Assembly (NCBI GenBank): GCA_039933785.1 | Contig: JBDTNL010000115.1 | Coordinates: 1-8,426, forward strand | Direction: 5' to 3' | DNA: 8,426 bases | DNA from: JBDTNL01 sp039933785 | GTDB lineage: Bacteria > Acidobacteriota > Thermoanaerobaculia > Multivoradales > JAGPDF01 | In this document: one piece after another, positions 1-5,750 of the stretch | How the letters are laid out: each line of letters starts with the position of its first letter | Numbering within the stretch: position 1 is the first letter of the stretch | Made by a program: the position numbers and the translations under genes | Notes under the pieces: model-generated | Told to the model about the DNA's origin: nothing | Seen by the model: only the letters and a program-made list of their open reading frames with translations | Databases searched by the model: none

Positions 1-174
1 CGAGCAGCGTTCCCGGCGGAGCTCTGCGCTCCCGGGAGGTTCACCTGTCGGGGCGTAGCAGATCGAGCGCTCGACTCCGATTGAGAGACGTGACGAGGAC
101 CCGCTCGCACCATTTTCTGGCCGTCGACAGATCTACTCACGCTGCTCCTGACGAGAGCCCACCCGAATCGGATG
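1..174. other. Intergenic stretch without a supported gene
   Basis: The 287 bases before the stop codon of the MOSC-domain gene contain no frame with a recognisable protein. The plus-strand frame open from a TTG at 81 continues antisense into the MOSC gene and gives an Arg/Ser/Pro-rich peptide typical of a GC-rich shadow frame. The left part holds a hairpin (11-37) and a perfect 12-bp palindrome, TCGAGCGCTCGA, at 63-74. No promoter, tRNA or U-tract terminator was seen. The right part (175-285) is made of tandem repeats listed separately. Confidence 0.6.
11..37. other. GC-rich hairpin of unknown role
   Basis: TCCCGG (11-16) pairs with CCGGGA (32-37), and GAGC (19-22) pairs with GCTC (28-31), around the loop TCTGC with a two-base bulge (CG, 17-18). 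This gives ten base pairs. There is no T-run on either side, so it is not a standard intrinsic terminator. It could mark the 3' end of a gene lying left of the window. Confidence 0.35.
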
Positions 175-230
175 GCACCTCTCGCGCGCACCTCTCGCGC
201 AGCAGCACCTCTCTCGCGCACCTCTCTCGC
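175..230. repeat. Four copies of a 13-bp tandem repeat
   Basis: Two adjacent copies of GCACCTCTCGCGC (175-187, 188-200) are followed by AGCA and two adjacent copies of GCACCTCTCTCGC (205-217, 218-230). The two versions differ only at position 10 (G versus T). Copies within each pair are identical, so a diverged pair seems to have been duplicated locally. Three CCCG units follow directly (230-241). The array lies downstream of the minus-strand MOSC gene, outside any supported coding frame. It is too short and too regularly spaced to be a CRISPR array. Confidence 0.85.
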
Positions 231-255
231 CCGCCCGCCCGATCTGTTCGCGCAG

Positions 256-285
256 GCCGGCTTCGACTCCGCCGGCTTCGACTCC
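256..285. repeat. Two perfect 15-bp tandem repeats, REP-like sequence
   Basis: GCCGGCTTCGACTCC occurs twice head to tail (256-270, 271-285) and runs into GCTCAGCTAGC. The stretch CTTCGACTCCGCTCAGC (276-292) resembles the extragenic repeat type written as CTTCGAC...GCTCAG that I recall from several bacterial genomes; this match is from memory, not a search. On the minus strand the stop codon of the MOSC gene (288-290) falls inside this motif, so the repeat seems to supply the gene's last codons or stop. Confidence 0.7.
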
Positions 286-287
286 GC

Positions 288-980
288 TCAGCTAGCGGGG
301 CCGGTTTCCCAGGGTCCCTTGCGAGGTCCCATCTTCCCCAATTGAACCGCCATCCCCACGCTGAGCGTACCTTCGTGCAGGACTTCCGCGTTCAACGCCA
401 GCCTGCCTCCGAATCGCCGACCGATGTCGCGCAGAACCTGGGGATCGACTTCGAGGGTGTCGGGATCGACCGTGGTCATCGGGCAGCGTCCCCGCAGCGA
501 ATCGAGCCGGATGACGACTTCACCGATGCGTAGCGCGTCGCCTTCCCATTGGCGCTCGGCCATGCCTTCGACGCCGCCGATGAGGAGGTTCGGGCGCAGG
601 CGGCGGACGTCGCGGCCGAATGAGGTCACGGCCCCGTCCGTGGCGACCAGAAGCGGGAGGACGTCGAAGCGCTCCGGCCCGTCATAGGCCTCGAGCCACG
701 CATCGTCACCGGCGGCCTCGCGAACGAGCTCGAGAGCTTCGGGGCTGTCCCAACGATGTCCGTCAATGAGCGGCCAGCCGTCGGTCCCCAGCGTGCCGTG
801 CAGCCCGAGCATTCGATGTTGACGACGGGACGTGCGCACGCCCTCCGGACCGCGCACGTGGACGCGGCGATCGCCGACGATGCCGTTCTTGGTCACCTCG
901 GCCACGGTCAGGGCCTCGCCGGCGAGGCTCTTCACCGGATAGCGCCAGAGGCCGGCGACCGTGGGGGGGGTGAGGGTCAT
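288..980 (-). CDS. MOSC-domain protein, mARC/YcbX-like molybdenum enzyme
   Basis: A predicted 230-residue protein of the family that includes mARC and YcbX, which carry the molybdenum cofactor and reduce N-hydroxylated compounds. The N-terminal MOSC barrel is clear (WRYPVKSLAGE, residues 12-22; GIVGDRRVHV, 33-42). The C-terminal MOSC core has LRPNLLIGG (128-136) and RGRCPMTTVDPDT (163-175). Cys166 matches the conserved cysteine that binds molybdenum in mARC. No 2Fe-2S ferredoxin domain follows, unlike E. coli YcbX, so an electron donor must come from elsewhere. The frame is open further upstream to 1328, but that part is antisense-like Arg/Pro-rich sequence lying over the preceding gene. The ATG at 978-980 starts exactly at the family's N-terminus and overlaps the stop of the DUF1348 gene as ATGA, suggesting translational coupling. 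Codons 4-7 contain a run of eight C. The natural substrate cannot be told from sequence. Confidence 0.9.
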   Translation of the reverse strand: MTLTPPTVAGLWRYPVKSLAGEALTVAEVTKNGIVGDRRVHVRGPEGVRTSRRQHRMLGLHGTLGTDGWPLIDGHRWDSPEALELVREAAGDDAWLEAYDGPERFDVLPLLVATDGAVTSFGRDVRRLRPNLLIGGVEGMAERQWEGDALRIGEVVIRLDSLRGRCPMTTVDPDTLEVDPQVLRDIGRRFGGRLALNAEVLHEGTLSVGMAVQLGKMGPRKGPWETGPAS

Positions 981-1399
981 CGTTGCGGTTCGAGGATGCG
1001 GCGCTCGTGCTCCGCGATCGGGGCGTCGTTGATGCTGGCGAAGCGACGGGCCATGAGGCCCTCGTCGTTGAACTCCCAGAGCTCGTTGCCGTACGAGCGG
1101 TACCACTGGCCCGCGGCATCGTGCCACTCGTACTCGAAGCGCACGGCCATGCGGTTGTCGCGGAAGCCCCAGAGCTCCTTCTTCAGTCGGTAGTCGAGCT
1201 CCTTGGTCCACTTGCGCACCAGGAAGGCGCGGATCTCTTCGCGGCCGCGGAGAAACTCGATGCGATTTCTCCACTCGGAGTCCTCGGTGTAGGCGAGCAC
1301 GACGCGGTTGGGGTCGCGCGTGTTCCAAGCGTCTTCCGCGGCCTGGACCTTGGCACGGGCGGTTTCCAGGGTGAATGGCGGACAGATCGGGGCGCTCAT
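977..1399 (-). CDS. DUF1348 / NTF2-like (SnoaL-fold) small protein
   Basis: A 140-residue protein with the typical pattern of the DUF1348 family of NTF2/SnoaL-like proteins: PPFTLETARAKVQAAEDAWN (residues 7-26), AYTEDSEWRNR (36-46), FLVRKWTKELDYRLKKELW (59-77), EYEWHDAAGQWYRSYGNELW (89-108) and ASINDAPI (121-128). The fold is a cone-shaped alpha+beta barrel with a pocket. Members are widespread and soluble, and I know of no settled reaction. The ATG at 1397-1399 is preferred because family members begin in this way; an in-frame TTG at 1415-1417 would add six residues. No Shine-Dalgarno precedes the ATG. The stop overlaps the start of the MOSC gene by four bases, so the two are probably one unit, but no known pathway joins them. 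Confidence 0.9.
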   Translation of the reverse strand: MSAPICPPFTLETARAKVQAAEDAWNTRDPNRVVLAYTEDSEWRNRIEFLRGREEIRAFLVRKWTKELDYRLKKELWGFRDNRMAVRFEYEWHDAAGQWYRSYGNELWEFNDEGLMARRFASINDAPIAEHERRILEPQR

Positions 1400-1407
1400 C
1401 GAGCGCG

Positions 1408-1470
1408 AGTGTAGCAACCGGAGGTGGCGGCAGCTCGCCCAGAAATACGAGCCTTCGCTCTCCTTGACAA
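1408..1470 (-). promoter_or_regulatory. Candidate promoter elements for the DUF1348-MOSC unit
   Basis: On the minus strand TTGTCA (1465-1470, five of six matches to the -35 consensus) is followed after exactly 17 bases by TATTTC (1442-1447), a poor -10. Separately, TACACT (1408-1413) lies eight bases before the ATG, which would place transcription start at or next to the start codon and give a leaderless message. The absence of a Shine-Dalgarno fits the second option. The -35 element overlaps the plus-strand TTGACA, so the divergent promoters may compete. Confidence 0.35.
1464..1469 (+). promoter_or_regulatory. Candidate -35 element for the ADOP gene
   Basis: A perfect TTGACA lies 47 bases before the TTG start of the permease gene. 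At a spacing of 16-18 bases the sequence (around 1486-1493) is not a good -10 hexamer. Either the promoter is weak and depends on an activator, or the hexamer is chance. The three CTAGGAG copies follow immediately, where a repressor would be expected to act. Confidence 0.35.
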
Positions 1471-1510
1471 ACTAGGAGAGCTCGATCACACTCCTAGCTG
1501 GACTAGGAGA
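1471..1510 (+). promoter_or_regulatory. CTAGGAG repeat array: operator or RNA switch
   Basis: ACTAGGAGA occurs twice as a direct repeat (1471-1479, 1502-1510; 31 bases apart), with an exact inverted copy, CTCCTAG, between (1491-1497). The inner copy and the right copy form a perfect 7-bp dyad around CTGGA (1491-1509). The inner copy and the left copy form a 7-bp dyad with a 12-base spacer (1472-1497). The right copy contains the AGGAG ribosome binding site. As DNA this could be the site of a dimeric repressor; ADOP genes often sit beside PadR-type regulators, though no regulator gene is in this window. As RNA the two hairpins exclude each other, one burying and one freeing the ribosome binding site. 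The repeats are seen directly; both functions are inference. Confidence 0.6.
1505..1509 (+). promoter_or_regulatory. Ribosome binding site deciding a TTG start
   Basis: AGGAG ends six bases before TTG (1516-1518). This is the best spaced Shine-Dalgarno in the region and supports the TTG over the internal ATG codon for MRQHLELR about 72 bases later. The site is the right-hand half of the CTAGGAG dyad. Confidence 0.7.
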
Positions 1511-1515
1511 ACGCC

Positions 1516-4218
1516 TTGACTCGAATCCTCTCCACCTTTCGCGCGCTGCGCCACCGGCATCCCTTCGAAGATGCGCTGGCCGAGGAGATGCGCCAGCACC
1601 TCGAGCTCCGCGCCGAGGACCTGGTGCGTTCGGGGCTGTCGGCGGAAGCCGCGGCGCGGCAAGCCAAGTTGGAATTCGGCAGCGCCCTGAACGCCGCGAC
1701 CGACTGTCGTGAGGCCCGGGGCCTTCGCCTTTTCGACAATCTTCTCCAGGACTTCCGTCAGGCGATTCGTGGCCCGAAGAAGGCGCCCGCGTTCACGGTG
1801 ACCGCGCTGGCGACTCTCGCGATTTGCCTGGGAGCGAACCTGACGCTCTTCGCGGTCGTCGACGCGGTGCTGCTGCGGCCCCTGCCGTTTCCCGACTCCG
1901 GCCGGCTGGTGAGTGTTTACAACGCTTACCCCAAGGCCGGCGTGCCGAACGACGGCTGCTCGTTGACCAACTACTACGAACGACGCGGCAAGATCTCGGC
2001 CCTGTCCTCCCTCGCCGCATACCGCGATGCCACCGCCATCGTGGGCGAAACGGGAGCGGCGGAGCGCGAAGAGATCACTCGCGTCTCGCCGGACTTCTTC
2101 GCGACGCTCGGCATCGCGCTACCGCTCGGCCGCGCCTTCCAGGAAGCCGAGACCACGTACCAGACCGACAAGGTGGCGATTCTCACCGATGCCTACTGGC
2201 GCCGGCGCTTTGCCGCCGACCCGGCTGTGCTCGGCAGACAACTGCGCGTGAACGGCGTCGCGACGACCGTGATCGGCATCCTGCCGCCGACCTTCAGCTT
2301 TCTCTCGTCGACGGCGCGGCTGTACTTCCCGCTCTCCTCCGACCCTGCGGAGCGGGTGCCGCGGCAGCGGCATTCGGGAAGCTCGTGGCACATGATCGCG
2401 CGGCTCGCGCCCGGGGCCTCGCTGGCGCAGGCTCAAACTCAGATCGACGCGCACAACGCCTCTATGGAGCGCGACGATCCGCAGGCGAAAAGCATGGCCG
2501 ACGCGGGGTTTCGCTCCATCGTCACGCCGCTGAGGGCCGAGCACGTTGCTGCAATTCGACCGATCCTGCTCTCGACGCAGGCCGGCGCGCTACTGCTGCT
2601 CTTGATCGGCGCGGTGAATCTGGTGAACCTCCTGCTCATCCGCGCCAGCGGGCGCGTGAAGGAGATCGCCGTGCGGCAAGCGCTCGGCGCCGGGCGCTGG
2701 CACGTCGTCCGGTCGTCCTTGGTGCAGACACTCCTGCTCACGACGGTCGGAGGCGCATTGGGCCTCGCGCTCGGCGCGGCCGGTATTCGCCTGCTCTCCG
2801 TGCTTGGCGTTCAACAGTTGCCGCTCGGAGCTCACGTCGTCCTCGATACCCGGCTGGTCGTCGTCGCCGCGCTGGGGTCACTCGGGCTGGGTCTCGCGCT
2901 CGCCGTCCCCATCGCCTGGTATGCGCTCCGCGGCTCGACGGGCTCAGTGGGCTCAAGGGGCTCATCAAACCGTTCCGCCGCCGATGCGCTGCGTTCCGAG
3001 TCTCGTGGCGGCACCGCGGGGCGCGCGGCGCAACAGCTGCGCCACGGGTTTCTGGTCGCGCAGATGGCCCTCGCCTTCGTGCTGCTCGCCGGCGCGAGTC
3101 TCCTGGGGTTGAGCCTCGAGCGCGCCATGGCGGTGTCGCCGGGATTCCAACCCGAGAATGTCTTGAGCGGCCGAATCTCGCTACCGAGGAATGGCTATCC
3201 GAGAGTTCCGGATCTGCTGAGCTTCACCGAGCGCCTGGTCGCCGAGCTCCGGCGGGAGCCCGGGGTGCTCACCGCCGGAGTGGCGACCAACGTCCCGCTC
3301 AGCGGACGAAGCAACAAGAGCGCCGCCACGGTCGAAGGATGGACGCCTGGCCCAGGCGAAGGACCCCATGGCCACTACTCCTATGGCGTCACCGGCGACG
3401 CGCTCGGCGCCCTCGGGTTCACGCTGCGCGGGGGCCGCTTTCTCACCGCCGACGACTCGCGGCGGGCCCAGCGCGTCTGCGTAGTCGACGAGGACTTCGC
3501 GCGCCGCTACTTTCCCTCCGGCGGCGCACTCGGCCGGCGCCTGTTTCAGGGCGGCGCGGTCGGACCGAGCACCGACGCCTTCACCATCGTGGGCGTGGTC
3601 GGCGCCGCGAAACAAGCCGAGGTCACCGAAGACGCAGCGCAGGGCGCGGTCTTCTATCCCTTCGGCACCATGTTCGATCGCGACGTATTCGTCGTCGTGC
3701 GCACCAGCCTGGCGCCCGCGGCGCTCAGCGCGACGCTGCGCGACGTCGTGCGAAAACTCGACCCAGAATTGCCGGTGAGCGACGTCCGCACGATGCAGGC
3801 TCGCATCGCCGACAGCCTGGTCGCGCGGCGCTCACCCGCGCTGCTCGCGGGTGTGTTCTCGGCGATCGCGATTCTGCTCACCGCGATCGGGACGTATGGT
3901 GTGCTGAGCTTCGCGGTTGCCCAACGCCGGCGCGAGATCGGCCTCCGCATGGCCCTCGGGGCGCGCCCGCAGCAAGTCCGCCGGCAGTTCGTCGGGCTCG
4001 CCTGGCGACTCGTGGTCGTCGGTACGCTGGTGGGGGGAATCGGCGCCTGGCTCGCAGGCCTGGCGATGCAAGGCGTGCTCTTTCATGTGCCCGCCGTTCA
4101 CTGGATATCGCTCGCCGGCACCGCGGCCATCCTTGGATTCGTTTGCCTGTTCGCCTGCTTGCTGCCTGCGAATCGCGCCGCGAGGCTGTCACCGATGGCA
4201 GCGATCGCCGACGAGTAA
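1516..4218 (+). CDS. ADOP-family FtsX/MacB-type ABC permease
   Basis: A complete 900-residue membrane protein of the acidobacterial duplicated orphan permease type. Residues 1-70 are the cytoplasmic permease-prefix region (HPFEDALAEEMRQHLELR; AARQAKLEFG). The first membrane segment (about 91-115) runs into LLRPLPFPDSGRLV. A MacB-like periplasmic domain follows (about 125-345), then three membrane segments (353-376, 402-428, 446-470) with the FtsX motif KEIAVRQALGAGR (382-394). The pattern repeats: segment 510-534, second periplasmic domain (about 540-760), and three segments (775-800, 828-855, 861-885) with REIGLRMALGAR (806-817). The end, RAARLSPMAAIADE, is typical. Such proteins resemble MacB permeases but lack their own ATPase; substrate and partner ATPase are unknown. 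The prefix region and the well-placed AGGAG support the TTG start. A Gly/Ser 9-bp repeat lies in the linker between halves. No PadR gene or ATPase is adjacent. Confidence 0.93.
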   Translation: MTRILSTFRALRHRHPFEDALAEEMRQHLELRAEDLVRSGLSAEAAARQAKLEFGSALNAATDCREARGLRLFDNLLQDFRQAIRGPKKAPAFTVTALATLAICLGANLTLFAVVDAVLLRPLPFPDSGRLVSVYNAYPKAGVPNDGCSLTNYYERRGKISALSSLAAYRDATAIVGETGAAEREEITRVSPDFFATLGIALPLGRAFQEAETTYQTDKVAILTDAYWRRRFAADPAVLGRQLRVNGVATTVIGILPPTFSFLSSTARLYFPLSSDPAERVPRQRHSGSSWHMIARLAPGASLAQAQTQIDAHNASMERDDPQAKSMADAGFRSIVTPLRAEHVAAIRPILLSTQAGALLLLLIGAVNLVNLLLIRASGRVKEIAVRQALGAGRWHVVRSSLVQTLLLTTVGGALGLALGAAGIRLLSVLGVQQLPLGAHVVLDTRLVVVAALGSLGLGLALAVPIAWYALRGSTGSVGSRGSSNRSAADALRSESRGGTAGRAAQQLRHGFLVAQMALAFVLLAGASLLGLSLERAMAVSPGFQPENVLSGRISLPRNGYPRVPDLLSFTERLVAELRREPGVLTAGVATNVPLSGRSNKSAATVEGWTPGPGEGPHGHYSYGVTGDALGALGFTLRGGRFLTADDSRRAQRVCVVDEDFARRYFPSGGALGRRLFQGGAVGPSTDAFTIVGVVGAAKQAEVTEDAAQGAVFYPFGTMFDRDVFVVVRTSLAPAALSATLRDVVRKLDPELPVSDVRTMQARIADSLVARRSPALLAGVFSAIAILLTAIGTYGVLSFAVAQRRREIGLRMALGARPQQVRRQFVGLAWRLVVVGTLVGGIGAWLAGLAMQGVLFHVPAVHWISLAGTAAILGFVCLFACLLPANRAARLSPMAAIADE
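2932..2967 (+). repeat. In-frame 9-bp repeat in the permease linker
   Basis: Four units based on GGCTCANNG stand in tandem: GGCTCGACG, GGCTCAGTG, GGCTCAAGG, GGCTCATCA. They encode GSTGSVGSRGSS (residues 473-484), a Gly/Ser linker just after the fourth membrane segment, between the two halves of the permease. Gain or loss of a unit would keep the frame, so length could vary between strains without destroying the protein. Confidence 0.85.
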
Positions 4219-4219
4219 G

Positions 4220-4236
4220 CCCGCAGACGACGCGGG
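4220..4236. terminator. Weak hairpin in the convergent gap
   Basis: CCCGC (4220-4224) pairs with GCGGG (4232-4236) around a seven-base loop in the 21-bp gap between the permease stop and the stop of the convergent PEP mutase-like gene. Neither strand has a T-run after it. It is the only candidate for a shared terminator here, and a poor one. Confidence 0.2.
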
Positions 4237-4239
4237 GAC

Positions 4240-5061
4240 TCAGCGGCGCAGCCAGCGCTCGAGATCCTTGCCGTGGATCCCGCGCTCGAGGTAGCCGAAG
4301 GTGCCGGTCGTTCGCACTTCCTGTGCCGCCTCGAGAAGACCACTCATGGCCGCTCGGTACAGCGAAGTCGCCAGGCTGATGCGACGTACGCCGGCCGCTT
4401 CCAGCTCGGCAACCGAGAACGAGCGTCCGCGAATTCCAACCATGAAGTTCACCGGCTTCTCCACCGCGGCGACCACATCGCGCACCGCGGCGAGATCCGG
4501 CAGGCCGGGCGCGAAAAGCACGTCGGCGCCGGCGGCCGCGAAGGCTCGCAGGCGCCGCAGGGTGTCCGGCAGGTCCGCATTGCCGCGCACGAAATTTTCG
4601 ACGCGGGCGGTGAGCACGAACGGCACCGGCAGGGCGCGGGCGGCGCGCACGGCGGCTTCGATACGAGCCACGGCATGCTCGAGGGGGTATGGCGCCGAGC
4701 CGTCGCGGGGCGCATCCTCGATCGAGGCCCCGGCGAGGCCTGCTTCCGCGGCGAGGCGAATGGTCTCGGCGGCCTCCTCCGGTGAGTCCCCGAAGCCGTT
4801 CTCGAGATCCGCTGATACCGGCAAGCTGGTCGCCTCGACGATCGCGCGCGCCCCTGCGATGGCCTCCTCGCGCGTCACTTCGCCATCGAGCTTGCCGAGC
4901 GTGTAGGCCGAAGCGGCGCTCGAGGTCGCGAGGGCGGAGAAGCCGAGATTCGCCAGCAACCGCGCCGAGCCCGCATCCCAGGCGTTTGCGATGACGAAGG
5001 CCCGCCCGCCGCCATGCAGGTCGGCGAAACGGCGAGTGCGTTCATCCTGACCAGCGGTCAT
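4240..5061 (-). CDS. Isocitrate lyase/PEP mutase superfamily protein
   Basis: A 273-residue TIM-barrel protein of the superfamily that cleaves or forms C-C or P-C bonds in oxo-acids. Seen: NAWDAGSARLL (26-36), SADLENGFGD (83-92), GASIEDAP (111-118), LTARVEN (150-156), LFAPGLPD (182-189), PVNFMVGI (203-210). Asp85, Glu87 and Glu115 stand where the family binds Mg2+. The KxCGH loop of isocitrate and methylisocitrate lyases is absent, and the protein has no cysteine at all, so it should not be called aceA or prpB. It belongs to the broad group containing PEP mutase, oxaloacetate decarboxylase and dimethylmalate lyase; the reaction is unknown. The ATG at 5059-5061 is chosen because AAGGAG lies nine bases upstream; the longer open frame to 5223 runs over the methyltransferase. 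It overlaps the methyltransferase stop as ATGA and is the last gene of its unit. Confidence 0.9.
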   Translation of the reverse strand: MTAGQDERTRRFADLHGGGRAFVIANAWDAGSARLLANLGFSALATSSAASAYTLGKLDGEVTREEAIAGARAIVEATSLPVSADLENGFGDSPEEAAETIRLAAEAGLAGASIEDAPRDGSAPYPLEHAVARIEAAVRAARALPVPFVLTARVENFVRGNADLPDTLRRLRAFAAAGADVLFAPGLPDLAAVRDVVAAVEKPVNFMVGIRGRSFSVAELEAAGVRRISLATSLYRAAMSGLLEAAQEVRTTGTFGYLERGIHGKDLERWLRR

Positions 5062-5744
5062 GCCGGAATTCTCCTTCGAAATGCCGCCTCGTAGATCGCC
5101 GGCGCTCCGTGCCGGACGCTCCCCGGCGCGGGCCGGTTGTACTCCCGCAACGGGACCTCGGGAGTCGGCTCGAATCCGACGCGTCCCAACTCGGCGAGAA
5201 GCTGGGAGGCGGTCAGGAAGCACTGCGGCACGCCCGAGAATTCGGTGAAGACGAAGGACTCGCCGGCGACCGGCTCGCTCTGCACCGGCAGCGTGCTACG
5301 GGAAAAGGTGAAGACGAAGAGTCCGGCGCCCGGCTTCGAAATCCGCGCTGCTTCGTCGATCGCGCGCCGGAGCTCGGCCGCCGAGCGCGCGAGATTCCAG
5401 ATGCCATGGGCCACCACGAGGTCGCAAGCGCGATCCCGTACGCCGAGACCGTCCATCGCCGACAGCGACAACAGGAGCCGATCCGCTAGGCGCTCCCGAG
5501 CGGCGCGCTCGGCGGCGGCGCGGAGCATCGGCCAGGAGGAATCGATCCCGACGATCTTCCACCCCTGGCTGACCAGCGGCACGGCGTTTCGCCCGGCGCC
5601 GCAGCCGATATCGACAGCGCATCCGCGGCCTACGCGTGCGAGCTCCGCCGCCGCGAATTGCACGAGCATCGCATTCGGTGGCGAGCGCACGAAGCCCGAG
5701 ACGGTCTCGGGAGTGCTCCACGGGGAGCGTGAGTCGAGCGGCAT
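5058..5744 (-). CDS. Class I SAM-dependent methyltransferase
   Basis: A 228-residue cytosolic enzyme with a complete SAM-binding Rossmann core: motif I VDIGCGAGRNAVPL (residues 44-57), acidic strand-2 end GIDSS (66-70), DLVVAHGIWN (108-117) after strand 4, and KPGAGLFVFTF (137-147) for strand 5. The C-terminal part (FLTASQLLAELGRVGFEPT, 176-194) is typical of the small-molecule Methyltransf_11/25 type. There is no NPPY motif, so it is not a PrmC-type protein glutamine methyltransferase or an N6-adenine DNA methyltransferase. The substrate is unknown. The ATG at 5742-5744 stands six bases after the glnS stop, without a clear Shine-Dalgarno; the 3' end overlaps the next gene by four bases. The tight spacing implies co-transcription with glnS. 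Confidence 0.88.
   Translation of the reverse strand: MPLDSRSPWSTPETVSGFVRSPPNAMLVQFAAAELARVGRGCAVDIGCGAGRNAVPLVSQGWKIVGIDSSWPMLRAAAERAARERLADRLLLSLSAMDGLGVRDRACDLVVAHGIWNLARSAAELRRAIDEAARISKPGAGLFVFTFSRSTLPVQSEPVAGESFVFTEFSGVPQCFLTASQLLAELGRVGFEPTPEVPLREYNRPAPGSVRHGAPAIYEAAFRRRIPA
5071..5076 (-). promoter_or_regulatory. Ribosome binding site of the PEP mutase-like gene
   Basis: AAGGAG on the minus strand, nine bases before the ATG at 5061, inside the last codons of the methyltransferase gene. It fixes the start and allows independent as well as coupled translation. Confidence 0.7.
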
Positions 5745-5750
5745 CGCCGT

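Noticed and set aside
175..285. CRISPR array
   Set aside because: The repeats are 13 and 15 bp and stand directly in tandem without unique spacers; no cas genes are near.
81..533. A 150-codon plus-strand open frame at the left end
   Set aside because: It runs through the tandem repeats and then antisense through the MOSC gene; no family features are visible.
981..1328. N-terminal extension of the MOSC protein by 116 residues
   Set aside because: The extra part is read out of frame over the DUF1348 gene, is Arg/Pro-rich, and the family N-terminus begins at the ATG at 980.
4220..4236. Strong bidirectional terminator between the convergent genes
   Set aside because: The stem has only five pairs and there is no T-run on either strand, so it is kept only as a weak candidate.
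1824..4379. An 851-codon plus-strand open frame overlapping the permease in another frame
   Set aside because: Its translation is Arg/Ala-rich low-complexity sequence, while the overlapping frame is a clear ADOP permease with membrane segments and FtsX motifs.
5062..5223. N-terminal extension of the PEP mutase-like protein by 54 residues
   Set aside because: It lies over the methyltransferase in another frame, and a good AAGGAG precedes the ATG at 5061.
5058..5744. PrmC/HemK-type glutamine methyltransferase, tempting next to glnS
   Set aside because: The required NPPY motif is missing; the corresponding place reads DLVVAHGIWN.
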